This document shows, one piece after another, positions 1 through 7,713 of a stretch of 64,000 nucleotides of DNA. The first letter of the stretch is position 1. Every line of letters starts with the position of its first letter. The notes under the pieces are model-generated. The model was given only the letters and a program-made list of their open reading frames with translations. It did not search any database and had not been told where the DNA came from. A program made the position numbers and the translations under genes. Source of the stretch: Rhodospirillales bacterium (lineage in GTDB: Bacteria > Pseudomonadota > Alphaproteobacteria > Micavibrionales > Micavibrionaceae); the NCBI GenBank assembly GCA_020638335.1, contig JACKIT010000007.1, positions 5,606 through 69,605 of the forward strand, written 5' to 3'.

Positions 1-2
1 AG

Positions 3-1358
3 GTTTCTGCTTCTTCCGGTGCCAGCCCGGTAGCGGCAGATCAACAAATGCCGCCGCCTATCACCCTGCCGGCGGGGCAGGCGCTCAGCAAAGAATTTAT
101 CACGGGTACTCTGGACCGCAACATTGCGAAGCGGAAAACCGAAGTGGAGATTGCCGAAAGTGCGTTGAAGACTGCAAAGAGAGACCATGCCCGTTTGAAG
201 AAAATCGCGGGTAAGGACGATTCTGACGCGAACACAACAGCCCGTGACGATGCGGAGACTGCCAAAAACAATGCTCAAACTGCCTTGGATCAACGTGAAG
301 CCTCTCTGGATACTCTCCAGTTCAAACGCACCAAGGCGGTGATTGCGTTTAGAACCTCGGCTTTTAAGGATGACCCGACCCTTCAAAGCAAGATCACCGA
401 AATTTTGTTGGACATGCAGGATGCCGGGCCGGGGATCAGCAAAAAGTTCGATTTGTTGGATGACGCCTTGTTTGCCGGGGCGCTGGATCTGGCCGGTAAA
501 GAGGGCGAGTATACGAAAAAAGACCTTCAAGAGGCCATTACCAAAGTCTTCCCGGCCGATGCGAAAAAGCGTGAGGCTGATAAGAAAAAACAGCCCTATA
601 GCCAGACCAGCACGCGGCCAAGCGAAAGTTTCGGCAATATGGCCGAGGACGGTGTTAACTGGGCTCTAGACTGGACCGGCGCAGATGCCAAGAGCGGCTG
701 GCTGGGCCGGACGTTTAACAAAATGGGAGATTGGGGCCGGGCGTTTGGGGGCTTCTGGGGCGATCTTTCCACTACGTGGAAGGCCGGAATTATCGGCGTT
801 GCGGGCTTTTTCGGCGTTGGCATGTTTTTGAAGAAGCAGCTCGGATGGTTTGGAAGTCTCCCATTTGTCGGACTTATTCTTGGGCTGATCGGCTTTGCAC
901 TCACCGGTAAAGCAGCGCATGCCTATATGAACCGCCCGAAAGAAGGCACCGTGCAAGGCACGAACGGTTTCGACCCCAATCCAACCGAAGACAGCCAGAA
1001 ACATGGCGAGAAAAAAGCCAAGATGGGTAATGCCAAGACTACCGGCAAGTATACCGTCATAGAGGGGCAGAAATCTACAGATACGCGCGAAATCGAAACC
1101 GGCATGTATTCCGTGCAGGCGAATACTTCGGGTAAAAAAGGCTTTGCGCCTCAAAAGGTTGTCTATCTCATGACCAATGACGGGATTGGCGACAATGCGT
1201 TGGAAGATCAAGCAAAGACGGCCAGCCACATTCCGTCCGGATTGAAAAATGTGATCTCCGCCAGGGACAGCGTGTTTGACGGCATCACACATGACAGCAG
1301 AGTCTTGCGCCGCACCAGCGCCAACGACTTTGAATATGACGCGCCAGCCGTTGCTTAA
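3..1358 (+). CDS. Membrane protein with N-terminal coiled coil, 5'-partial
   Basis: The reading frame is open to the left edge of the window, so the true start probably lies outside; the first internal ATG is at 48. From that ATG the product has 436 residues. Residues about 20-90 are Lys/Glu/Ala-rich and predicted coiled coil. A soluble stretch follows, then two hydrophobic segments at about residues 245-262 and 270-290 with a short loop, consistent with a hairpin in the inner membrane. The last 145 residues are soluble and end shortly after an acidic Asp-rich stretch. I do not recognise the family and assign no function. The next gene lies about 130 bp downstream on the same strand. Confidence 0.7.
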   Translation, partial: VSASSGASPVAADQQMPPPITLPAGQALSKEFITGTLDRNIAKRKTEVEIAESALKTAKRDHARLKKIAGKDDSDANTTARDDAETAKNNAQTALDQREASLDTLQFKRTKAVIAFRTSAFKDDPTLQSKITEILLDMQDAGPGISKKFDLLDDALFAGALDLAGKEGEYTKKDLQEAITKVFPADAKKREADKKKQPYSQTSTRPSESFGNMAEDGVNWALDWTGADAKSGWLGRTFNKMGDWGRAFGGFWGDLSTTWKAGIIGVAGFFGVGMFLKKQLGWFGSLPFVGLILGLIGFALTGKAAHAYMNRPKEGTVQGTNGFDPNPTEDSQKHGEKKAKMGNAKTTGKYTVIEGQKSTDTREIETGMYSVQANTSGKKGFAPQKVVYLMTNDGIGDNALEDQAKTASHIPSGLKNVISARDSVFDGITHDSRVLRRTSANDFEYDAPAVA

Positions 1359-1490
1359 GCCCTTACAAGTCAAAGGCTTATCAAGCTCTTTATCCGCTCT
1401 TGTCTAGATGCTATGATAGTGCGTTGGGGTGCGATTGCGCCCTGCTTTTGCATCCATCCTTTTGCCCTGCTTTCCGGGCATATTCAAATT

Positions 1491-1859
1491 ATGAACGACG
1501 AGTCAAAGCATAAAAAAGACAGTATCAAGAAAGCTTTCTCACCCGGGGAAGCCAAGGACAAGCCGTCTTTGTTCCTGCCTGACGAGATGGATATTTATTG
1601 CAATAAAATCACCAAGGAAACCTTTATTTTCCACGGTAAAAAGGTTGATTATGATGCCCTTGAGAGAATGGAATATAATCCAAAGGATCACAGCGTTGAT
1701 GTTTTTCTGAAAGACGGCAGTGTTTTGGATCTGGGCGTGAAAATCCAGTGGCTTATCCGGCCTTATTTCACCAAAGCCGAGGAAGTGCAGATTGTTCAAA
1801 CCAAAGACGGCGAGGCGATTGACGGGACGTTCATTCCCATTACACATAAAGGTAAATAA
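1491..1859 (+). CDS. Hypothetical protein, tandem paralogue 1
   Basis: A 122-residue soluble protein. An upstream in-frame start at 1413 exists, but the ATG at 1491 is preferred because it gives exactly the length of the paralogue at 2014-2382. The two align through the C-terminal two thirds: a shared [IV]FH-x-K block near residue 45, a VD motif, an acidic/aromatic E-[YF] step, a DG turn followed by a Gly about eight residues later, and a closing G-x-[FY]-IP-[IL] then H-x-K. No catalytic motif, signal peptide or membrane segment is visible. Function unknown. Confidence 0.7.
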   Translation: MNDESKHKKDSIKKAFSPGEAKDKPSLFLPDEMDIYCNKITKETFIFHGKKVDYDALERMEYNPKDHSVDVFLKDGSVLDLGVKIQWLIRPYFTKAEEVQIVQTKDGEAIDGTFIPITHKGK

Positions 1860-1918
1860 AAGGTTAATATTTACCTCAAGATTCACATGTAAATATCTGA
1901 AAAATATAGCTATTTTCT

Positions 1919-1948
1919 TTGCTTTTTTGAAAAATGCTATGGTACAAT
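1919..1948 (+). promoter_or_regulatory. Candidate sigma-70 promoter of the second paralogue
   Basis: TTGCTT at 1919-1924 and TACAAT at 1943-1948 are separated by 18 nt, about 65 bp before the ATG at 2014. The surrounding spacer is AT-rich. Inferred from sequence only. Confidence 0.4.
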
Positions 1949-2013
1949 ATATTTGTTAAAGGCGGACGCAGGCAGATGTGGTCTTTCAATAAAAATATGA
2001 GTATACTGCCGTT

Positions 2014-2382
2014 ATGACAGAAGATACTCATAGTGAAAGTTCAAATCGCCCGGACGTTGGAACACTGGTCGATTTCGTATACGGGGTTGATGAAGACAAC
2101 CCGCTGGATATTGAGGTCGCCGTAAATGAAGAGGGGCGCGTCGTAGTTTTTCATGATAAGCCCTTTAAGGTGGATTTATCTTGGTTTGAATATGATTTGG
2201 GAACAAGCAAACTGGATTTTGTACTTGATGACGGAGAAATAAGAGATGCAGGCATGCAAATAGCCCCTCAAATCTCCAAACATATGCAAAATAGTCACCA
2301 AATCTTAACAGTTTTGATGGATGATAAAACGGGAGAACCGAAAGAGGGAAAATATATACCGCTTATCCTTCATCAAAAATAA
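2014..2382 (+). CDS. Hypothetical protein, tandem paralogue 2
   Basis: A 122-residue acidic soluble protein, the same length as its upstream neighbour and collinear with it from about residue 30 to the C-terminus. Conserved positions include the VFH-x-K block, the paired acidic and aromatic residues after it, the [VL]-x-DG turn, and the closing YIPL-x-LH-x-K. The N-terminal 25 residues differ and are polar. The 154-bp gap between the genes holds a separate promoter-like pair, so the copies may be expressed independently. Function unknown; likely an ancient tandem duplication given the low identity outside the motifs. Confidence 0.7.
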   Translation: MTEDTHSESSNRPDVGTLVDFVYGVDEDNPLDIEVAVNEEGRVVVFHDKPFKVDLSWFEYDLGTSKLDFVLDDGEIRDAGMQIAPQISKHMQNSHQILTVLMDDKTGEPKEGKYIPLILHQK

Positions 2383-2442
2383 AAGTTCTGTATAAGCAGG
2401 CATAATAATAAACGGCAAAATAGAAAATAGAGGAGTGTAAAA

Positions 2443-2619
2443 ATGAGTTTTGATAAAGGCATACTCTGTAACACATTCGCCCAAAGATGTTCATTTGGTG
2501 TCGATGGAAGCATAAGCCACGCAACACCGCGGACAGGTGCAGATGTTCATCTTGACAAACCTTTAGAACTAAGCGGGATGAATATGGACTTAACATGCGA
2601 CCCAACAGCGCAACCTTAA
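2443..2619 (+). CDS. Small protein, 58 aa
   Basis: A short reading frame with a good Shine-Dalgarno (AGGAG at 2431-2435, 7 nt before ATG 2443). The product has three cysteines, two of them as C-x5-C near residues 9-15, and no hydrophobic segment. It follows the paralogue pair on the same strand after 60 bp. I do not recognise it; the ribosome site is the main evidence that it is real. Confidence 0.45.
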   Translation: MSFDKGILCNTFAQRCSFGVDGSISHATPRTGADVHLDKPLELSGMNMDLTCDPTAQP

Positions 2620-2656
2620 TGTCCAGAGACAACCATAAAAACTTTATAAGTATCGC

Positions 2657-3139
2657 TTAACCACACCAGATGCGGGTGATAACGCCCGCTTCGTCGGTTT
2701 CAAAGTTGACACGTGCGGGGCTGTAATCTTGCGTCATCACCCAGCCGGGTGGCAAAACTCTATAAGGGCGCTTTGCGTCCTTTATGACTCCCAGCATATC
2801 TTCTTGCAGTTTCATCCCAACCCAGGGTTCAAAATTACATGTATAACTCTTCATTTCCAGTGACGTCGCAGTCTTTATCGCTGCGCCAATAACAGGATCT
2901 CTCCCTGGCGCAACTGTCGTACCTCCCCGGCCACGGTTACTGACCGGTACATCGGGAATCATTTCTTCCAGCGTATCAGGCAGACGCTGCTCGCCTTCCT
3001 TCTGCCCCAGCCCGACGATAAGCCCAAAAACCAGCGGTACAGCCAGCAAGGCCAGCCAAAGCGTTGGACTGGATGGTCCCGGTGCGGCACGATCTTGCAG
3101 GATAATCTTTTTTTCAGGCTGTTTCTGTTCTTCATCCAT
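2657..3139 (-). CDS. Membrane-anchored peptidase inhibitor I78-family protein
   Basis: A 160-residue protein with one N-terminal transmembrane segment at about residues 26-44 after a short charged tail. A flexible linker leads to a C-terminal domain (about 103-160) that matches the I78 inhibitor pattern: a conserved W-x-G entry, an A-x-R-P-x-R step, a PG turn, T-x-DY-x-PAR-x-N, and a DEAG-x-ITR-x-WCG end. Known I78 members are small periplasmic or secreted inhibitors of serine proteases; here the domain would face the periplasm from a membrane anchor. The gene is divergent from 3271. Confidence 0.75.
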   Translation of the reverse strand: MDEEQKQPEKKIILQDRAAPGPSSPTLWLALLAVPLVFGLIVGLGQKEGEQRLPDTLEEMIPDVPVSNRGRGGTTVAPGRDPVIGAAIKTATSLEMKSYTCNFEPWVGMKLQEDMLGVIKDAKRPYRVLPPGWVMTQDYSPARVNFETDEAGVITRIWCG

Positions 3140-3270
3140 TGTTTTACGTTAAGCGTTTTGCATTTTTCACTCAAGCACGCGTTATCTTTTGTTTATGTTT
3201 CCCTTGACGTAAGAGCGAAACTACTGTAGTTCCCATAATTTAATTTCGCGGAGATTAAGGGTATATATTT

Positions 3271-3768
3271 ATGGCTACAAAACGCTTCGAACCAGGCGAT
3301 CTAACGCATGAGATGCGCCTCAGCATAAATGGCCTGCCACCGGCCAATCGCACAGTTACAAAAACACTGGTAAAAAATGTTGTTTTAAATGTGATGGATG
3401 CCTTCACGAACCTTGATGAGCAAAATCGATTCACTGGCATTGTGGCATTTGTTCCAGCCTATAATACTGAAGAAGCGAAAAAATCGCTTCGAGAAGGAGA
3501 TACCATCTCTGTTAGAACGTTCCTGCCGATTGAAAAACTACGTTGTTTGTCTGAAACCGATAACAGAAGCCTAACATTAGAGGAAATAGAGGTTAGCATC
3601 TGGGGAGACGGCGTTGTCACATGTCGTGATACGACTCCAAAAGAATTTACGCTGGGCACAGATGAAAATAACAAACGCGCCATGGATGCGATACGCGCAA
3701 TGTCTCAAGGCCATAATTGTACTGATAAAGACCTTAACGGTCCGGGATCAGATTCCACGCCTTCATAA
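3271..3768 (+). CDS. Hypothetical protein
   Basis: A 165-residue soluble protein. The first 135 residues look like one mixed alpha/beta domain; the last 20 are polar and Ser/Asp-rich, probably disordered. No signal peptide, membrane segment or catalytic motif is visible. The GGAGATTAAGG stretch before the ATG carries an adequate ribosome site. It lies 45 bp before lepA on the same strand, but lepA seems to have its own promoter. Family not recognised. Confidence 0.6.
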   Translation: MATKRFEPGDLTHEMRLSINGLPPANRTVTKTLVKNVVLNVMDAFTNLDEQNRFTGIVAFVPAYNTEEAKKSLREGDTISVRTFLPIEKLRCLSETDNRSLTLEEIEVSIWGDGVVTCRDTTPKEFTLGTDENNKRAMDAIRAMSQGHNCTDKDLNGPGSDSTPS

Positions 3769-3776
3769 ATCCACGC

Positions 3777-3805
3777 TTGCTTTTCGCTGTTCCCTCGCCT
3801 ATTCA
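3777..3805 (+). promoter_or_regulatory. Candidate lepA promoter giving a leaderless transcript
   Basis: TTGCTT at 3777-3782 and TATTCA at 3800-3805 are exactly 17 nt apart. A start about 7 nt after the -10 would fall at or next to the lepA ATG at 3814, and no Shine-Dalgarno precedes that ATG. Leaderless translation is inferred from this spacing. Confidence 0.4.
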
Positions 3806-3813
3806 TTTTGTCC

Positions 3814-5634
3814 ATGAGCACGCATGAGACCAAACCACTCGAACATATCCGCAATTTTGCGATTATCGCGCATATCGACCATGGAAAATCGACGCTGGCG
3901 GACCGGTTGATCCAGACCTGCGGCGGGCTGGAAGAGCGCGAAATGCAGGAACAGGTGCTGGATAACACCGATATTGAGCGTGAGCGCGGCATTACGATCA
4001 AAGCGCAGACCGTGCGGCTGGAATACACGGCCAAGGACGGGATCGCCTATCAGCTCAATTTGATGGACACGCCGGGACATGTGGATTTTTCTTATGAGGT
4101 TTCGCGATCGCTGGCCTCATGCGAAGGCTCGCTCCTTGTTGTTGATGCGTCCCAAGGCGTGGAAGCACAGACGCTGGCCAATGTGTATATGGCGCTGGAT
4201 AACGATCATGAGATTGTGCCGGTGATTAACAAGATCGATCTGCCCGCCGCTTGCCCCGACCGGGTAAAGACTGAAGTTGAGGATGTCATCGGACTGGATT
4301 GTTCAGAGGCCGTCTGCGTCAGTGCCAAGACAGGCAAAGGCATTGATGAATTGCTTGAGGCGATTGTCACCAAGCTCCCCCCTCCGCATGAGGGTGATGC
4401 GACAGCGCCGACCAAGGCTTTGCTGGTCGATAGCTGGTATGACATTTATCTGGGCGTGGTGGTGCTGGTGCGCGTCATAGACGGGTATTTGCGCAAAGGC
4501 CAAAAGATCAAGTTCATGTCCAATGGACGGGTGCGCGAGATCGACCGCGTCGGAATGTTCACCCCGAAAAAGGTCGAGCTGGATGTGCTTGGCCCCGGCG
4601 AGATGGGCTTTATCACAGCCTCAATCAAGGATATTTCCGAGACGAATGTCGGGGATACGATCACCGATGATAAAAAGCCGTGCGCAGAGCGTTTGCCTGG
4701 CTTTAAACCGTCGATTCCGATGGTGTTTTGTTCGTTTTATCCAGCCGATGCGGGGGATTTTGAAAAGCTGCGTGAGAGTTTGGGCAAAATCCGCCTCAAT
4801 GATGCGAGTTTGCATTATGAGCCGGAAAGCAGTCAGGCTTTGGGCCTTGGCTTTCGCTGCGGGTTTTTGGGACTGCTTCATATGGAGATTATTCAGGAGC
4901 GGCTGGAGCGGGAATTTGACCTCGATCTGATCCCGACCGCGCCTTCCGTGGTGTATAAGCTGAACCTGACCAATGGTGAGAAAATGGAGCTGTATAACCC
5001 GGTCGATATGCCCGAGGTGCAGCGGATTGAAACGATTGAAGAGCCGTGGATTAAGGCGACCATTCTGGTGCCGGATGAGTATCTCGGCGGGCTTTTACAA
5101 CTGTGTCAGGAACGGCGCGGGGTGCAGATCGACTTGACCTATGCGGGAGGCCGGGCGATGCTGATCTACCGCCTGCCGCTTAATGAGGTGGTGTTTGATT
5201 TTTACGACCGGCTGAAGAGCATTTCCAAAGGCTATGCGAGTTTTGATTACGAACTGGACGGGTATGGGCCAAATGCGCTGGTGAAGCTGGAAATCCGGGT
5301 GAATGAAGAACCGGTGGATGCGCTGGCGATGATTTGCCACCGCGATAATGCGGAGGCTAGAGGCCGCCAGATGTGCGAACGGCTGAAAGAGCTGATCCCG
5401 CGCCAGATGTTTAAAATCGCCATTCAGGCGGCGATTGGCGGCAAGATTATCGCGCGGGAGAATGTGTCGGCGTTGCGCAAGGACGTGACGGCGAAATGTT
5501 ACGGCGGGGATATTACGCGCAAGAAGAAGCTGCTGGAAAAGCAGAAAAAAGGGAAGGCGAAGATGCGCCAATATGGTAATGTGGAGATCCCTCAGTCTGC
5601 TTTTATTGCAGCCCTTAAAATGGGAGATGAGTGA
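3814..5634 (+). CDS. lepA: Elongation factor 4 (back-translocating GTPase LepA)
   Basis: LepA is a membrane-associated translational GTPase that acts on stalled or mistranslocated ribosomes. The 606-residue product has G1 AHIDHGKS at about residues 18-25, G3 DTPGH, G4 NKID, the EF-G-like domains, and the LepA-specific C-terminal domain with its Lys-rich KKKLLEKQKKGKAKM stretch. Length is normal for the family. ATG 3814 is preferred over an in-frame TTG at 3808. The stop codon overlaps the start of the next gene by 1 nt, so the downstream pair is probably translationally coupled. Confidence 0.97.
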   Translation: MSTHETKPLEHIRNFAIIAHIDHGKSTLADRLIQTCGGLEEREMQEQVLDNTDIERERGITIKAQTVRLEYTAKDGIAYQLNLMDTPGHVDFSYEVSRSLASCEGSLLVVDASQGVEAQTLANVYMALDNDHEIVPVINKIDLPAACPDRVKTEVEDVIGLDCSEAVCVSAKTGKGIDELLEAIVTKLPPPHEGDATAPTKALLVDSWYDIYLGVVVLVRVIDGYLRKGQKIKFMSNGRVREIDRVGMFTPKKVELDVLGPGEMGFITASIKDISETNVGDTITDDKKPCAERLPGFKPSIPMVFCSFYPADAGDFEKLRESLGKIRLNDASLHYEPESSQALGLGFRCGFLGLLHMEIIQERLEREFDLDLIPTAPSVVYKLNLTNGEKMELYNPVDMPEVQRIETIEEPWIKATILVPDEYLGGLLQLCQERRGVQIDLTYAGGRAMLIYRLPLNEVVFDFYDRLKSISKGYASFDYELDGYGPNALVKLEIRVNEEPVDALAMICHRDNAEARGRQMCERLKELIPRQMFKIAIQAAIGGKIIARENVSALRKDVTAKCYGGDITRKKKLLEKQKKGKAKMRQYGNVEIPQSAFIAALKMGDE

Positions 5635-6041
5635 TGAGCGAACGCTGGAAACAACGATTTGAAAATTTTGAAAAGGCTTATAGCGTATTGGCTGATGCGC
5701 TTTATGCTGATTTCAGTGACCTGTCCGATCTGGAGAAGATGGGATGCATTCAGGCGTTTGAGATTACGTTCGAGCTATCGTGGAAAGTGATGAAAGATTA
5801 TCTGATTTACTCAGGGGTCAAGTTGATCGAGATTACCCCGCGTAAAGTAATTCAGGAAGCGATGGCAGCGGGGCTTATTCAGGACGGTGATATGTGGCTG
5901 AACATGCTCAAAAACCGCAATCTTACATCGCATACCTATGATGAATCGCATATTTTGAGCGGTGTTGAGATGATTGAAACAGATTACTTGCCGCATATTT
6001 CGGCTCTCTATGAATATCTTAAAGGGCAGAATGATGGTTGA
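5634..6041 (+). CDS. Nucleotidyltransferase substrate-binding protein, HI0074 family (HEPN-like)
   Basis: A 135-residue all-helical protein of the HI0074/HepT type. The central helix with the F-E-x-x-F-E-L-S-W pattern and the RN-x3-H motif followed by Tyr (about residues 98-105) are the family signature; R-x4-H is the nuclease-type motif of HEPN domains. Known partners are minimal nucleotidyltransferases encoded next door, and one is here, overlapping by about 10 nt. Start ATG 5634 overlaps the lepA stop. In related systems the pair is a toxin/antitoxin in which the nucleotidyltransferase modifies the HEPN protein; whether this pair acts so is inference. Confidence 0.85.
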   Translation: MSERWKQRFENFEKAYSVLADALYADFSDLSDLEKMGCIQAFEITFELSWKVMKDYLIYSGVKLIEITPRKVIQEAMAAGLIQDGDMWLNMLKNRNLTSHTYDESHILSGVEMIETDYLPHISALYEYLKGQNDG

Positions 6042-6381
6042 GCCGAACCGTTATGAAGACCAGCCTTTCGGCCTGCCGCCGCTGACGATTGACAATATCC
6101 GCCGGTTTTTTATGGGCTGGCCGGAAATTGAGCGCGTGGAAATTTTCGGATCGCGCGCGATGGGAAATTATCGCTATAATTCCGATATTGATATATGCGT
6201 CTGGGGTAAAACCATAGATTCTGAGCTGTTTAGCCGTATCCGCTCCGGGCTGCAAGACCTGCCGATTCCTTATAAAATTGATGTCGTGCAGTATGAAACC
6301 ATCTCCCACCCGCCCTTCAAAGCGCATATCGACGAGCATGGCATCGATTTTTTTAAGGCGCTCAAGATGGGGAATGAGTGA
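6031..6381 (+). CDS. Minimal nucleotidyltransferase (MNT), HEPN partner
   Basis: A 116-residue nucleotidyltransferase of the DNA polymerase beta superfamily. The catalytic pattern GSRAMG followed by SDIDI (GS-x-n-D-x-D) is intact at about residues 40-54, and a third acidic position is available in the K-I-D-V-V strand. It starts inside the preceding HEPN-like gene (ATG at 6031 or 6034), indicating tight co-expression. Its last 25 bp (6358-6382) closely resemble the last 25 bp of lepA (5611-5635), so the two proteins end in almost the same residues. Likely AMP- or nucleotide-transferring antitoxin, by analogy. Confidence 0.85.
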   Translation: MMVEPNRYEDQPFGLPPLTIDNIRRFFMGWPEIERVEIFGSRAMGNYRYNSDIDICVWGKTIDSELFSRIRSGLQDLPIPYKIDVVQYETISHPPFKAHIDEHGIDFFKALKMGNE

Positions 6382-6404
6382 TTATTCGCCTTTATTGTAT
6401 ATTC

Positions 6405-6428
6405 TTACATATAGATTGTTATATGTAA
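6405..6428. promoter_or_regulatory. Operator 1, TTACATA-N10-TATGTAA
   Basis: A perfect 7-bp inverted repeat with a 10-bp spacer. It covers the -35 element of the promoter at 6416-6443. An identical-geometry copy lies 17 bp further on, so a dimeric regulator binding both is likely. Confidence 0.65.
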
Positions 6429-6443
6429 CGAAAATGCTATAAT
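6416..6443 (+). promoter_or_regulatory. Promoter of the fic remnant
   Basis: TTGTTA at 6416-6421 and TATAAT at 6438-6443 with 16-nt spacing and an extended TGC before the -10. It is sandwiched between the two operators, which should make it strongly repressible. Confidence 0.6.
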
Positions 6444-6445
6444 CA

Positions 6446-6469
6446 TTACATAACAGCGGTTGTATGTAA
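6446..6469. promoter_or_regulatory. Operator 2, TTACATA-N10-TATGTAA
   Basis: The second copy of the same inverted repeat, with identical 7-bp arms and the same 10-bp spacing, positioned over the expected transcription start. It ends against the AAGGA ribosome site of the fic remnant. Confidence 0.65.
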
Positions 6470-6482
6470 GGAAAAATGGTCA

Positions 6483-7053
6483 ATGAAGATAGAAGAATTT
6501 GTTTCAGGAACTCATAAGCAACAATACCAATATAAGAGCTTTTCGCCTTCCCACATCAATACGGAACGGGCGTATCGGAAGGCTCCTTATTACCCTTTAT
6601 CTGGTATCAGAGAAGTTTTTAAATAAGCCATCTCTTTACCTCTCAGATTATTTAGAAAAACATAAAGGAGCTTATTACGATGCTCTCACCGTCGTGCGGG
6701 CATCCAATAATCTTGTACATTGGATAAAATTTTTTCTGACCGCCATCATAGAAACCGCTGAAAAAGGGAAATCCACATTTCAGGAAATTCTGAAGCTTAA
6801 GAATGAAACGGATAATACCGTTATTCAAATGGGACAATGCGCTGAAAATGCAAAAATCATTATTCAACACCTGTATAAAAGACCTGCCATTACGGTTAAC
6901 AACGTCAAATCGATCTTAAACTTAAAATCTCATCAGGCCGCAAATAGTCTTGTAAAAGAGCTGGAGAGGCAAAACATACTGATTGAAATCACAAATCAAA
7001 GAAGAAATAAAGTTTACATTTTCGAACGCTATTTGGCTCTCTTCAGGAATTAG
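6483..7053 (+). pseudogene. Fic family protein, internally deleted and frameshifted
   Basis: Codons from ATG 6483 to about 6560 encode a typical Fic N-terminus (MKIEEFVSG then a Q-rich YKSF stretch). After about 6562 the homology resumes in another frame with NGRIGRLLI, the tail of the Fic active-site motif HPFxDGNGRxxR, followed by the usual helices and a C-terminal winged helix (about 6870-7040). The part between, including the catalytic His, is gone; roughly 170-180 residues are missing compared with full-length relatives. A residual open frame from 6499 could still give a fragment with the winged helix. Upstream promoter and operators remain intact. Confidence 0.8.
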
Positions 7054-7089
7054 GGCTAAACATTTCGGTGAAGACGAAGGAGGCTTACC

Positions 7090-7713
7090 ATGACCAATCT
7101 CGCGCATAAAATCCGTGACAAAATCCACGAGCTACAAAGTGAGGTTGAGGCCGACCTGGCGGAAAAGCGGCGGGAATTTCAATACCGGTTTGAGCGGCGC
7201 AAGGTGATTTTCGAACAAGAGGCGCTGGCCTTGCAGCGCGAAGCGAAGATGGGGCTGGTCCGGTATTTCCGTGAATCGCGGTTGCCGGTCATTCTGACCT
7301 CGCCGCTGATCTACGCCATGATCATTCCAATCGTGATTTGCGATGCGTTTGTGAGCGTGTATCAGGCGATCTGCTTTCCGATTTACGGCATCCCGAAGGT
7401 CAAGCGCCGTGACTATGTAGTGATGGACCGTAAATATCTGGCCTATCTCAACCTGATTGAGAAGATGAATTGTATTTATTGCGAGTATGCCAACGGGGTG
7501 ATTGCCTATGTGCGCGAGATCGCCAGCCGGACTGAGCAATATTGGTGCCCGATTAAGCATGCCAGAAAGCTCAAGGACCAGCCGGCGCGTTATTACGGTT
7601 ATCTTGAGTATGGTGATAGCGCGGCTTTGCACGAGAAATGGGAGGCTCAGCGCGACAAATGCCGCGCCTGTGAAATGCCGGGTGAGTGCGCCGGGAAGGT
7701 GGAGGGGGAGTGA
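7090..7713 (+). CDS. Conserved membrane protein with Cys clusters
   Basis: A 207-residue protein. Residues 1-55 form a charged amphipathic helix; about 65-95 are hydrophobic (one or two membrane passes). The C-terminal half contains C-x2-C (CIYC), a later WCPIKH, and C-x2-C-x5-C (CRACEMPGEC), suggesting metal or Fe-S binding on one face of the membrane. I have seen proteins of this shape annotated only as conserved hypothetical. A GGAGG ribosome site precedes ATG 7090. Its stop overlaps the next gene's start by 1 nt. Confidence 0.7.
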   Translation: MTNLAHKIRDKIHELQSEVEADLAEKRREFQYRFERRKVIFEQEALALQREAKMGLVRYFRESRLPVILTSPLIYAMIIPIVICDAFVSVYQAICFPIYGIPKVKRRDYVVMDRKYLAYLNLIEKMNCIYCEYANGVIAYVREIASRTEQYWCPIKHARKLKDQPARYYGYLEYGDSAALHEKWEAQRDKCRACEMPGECAGKVEGE

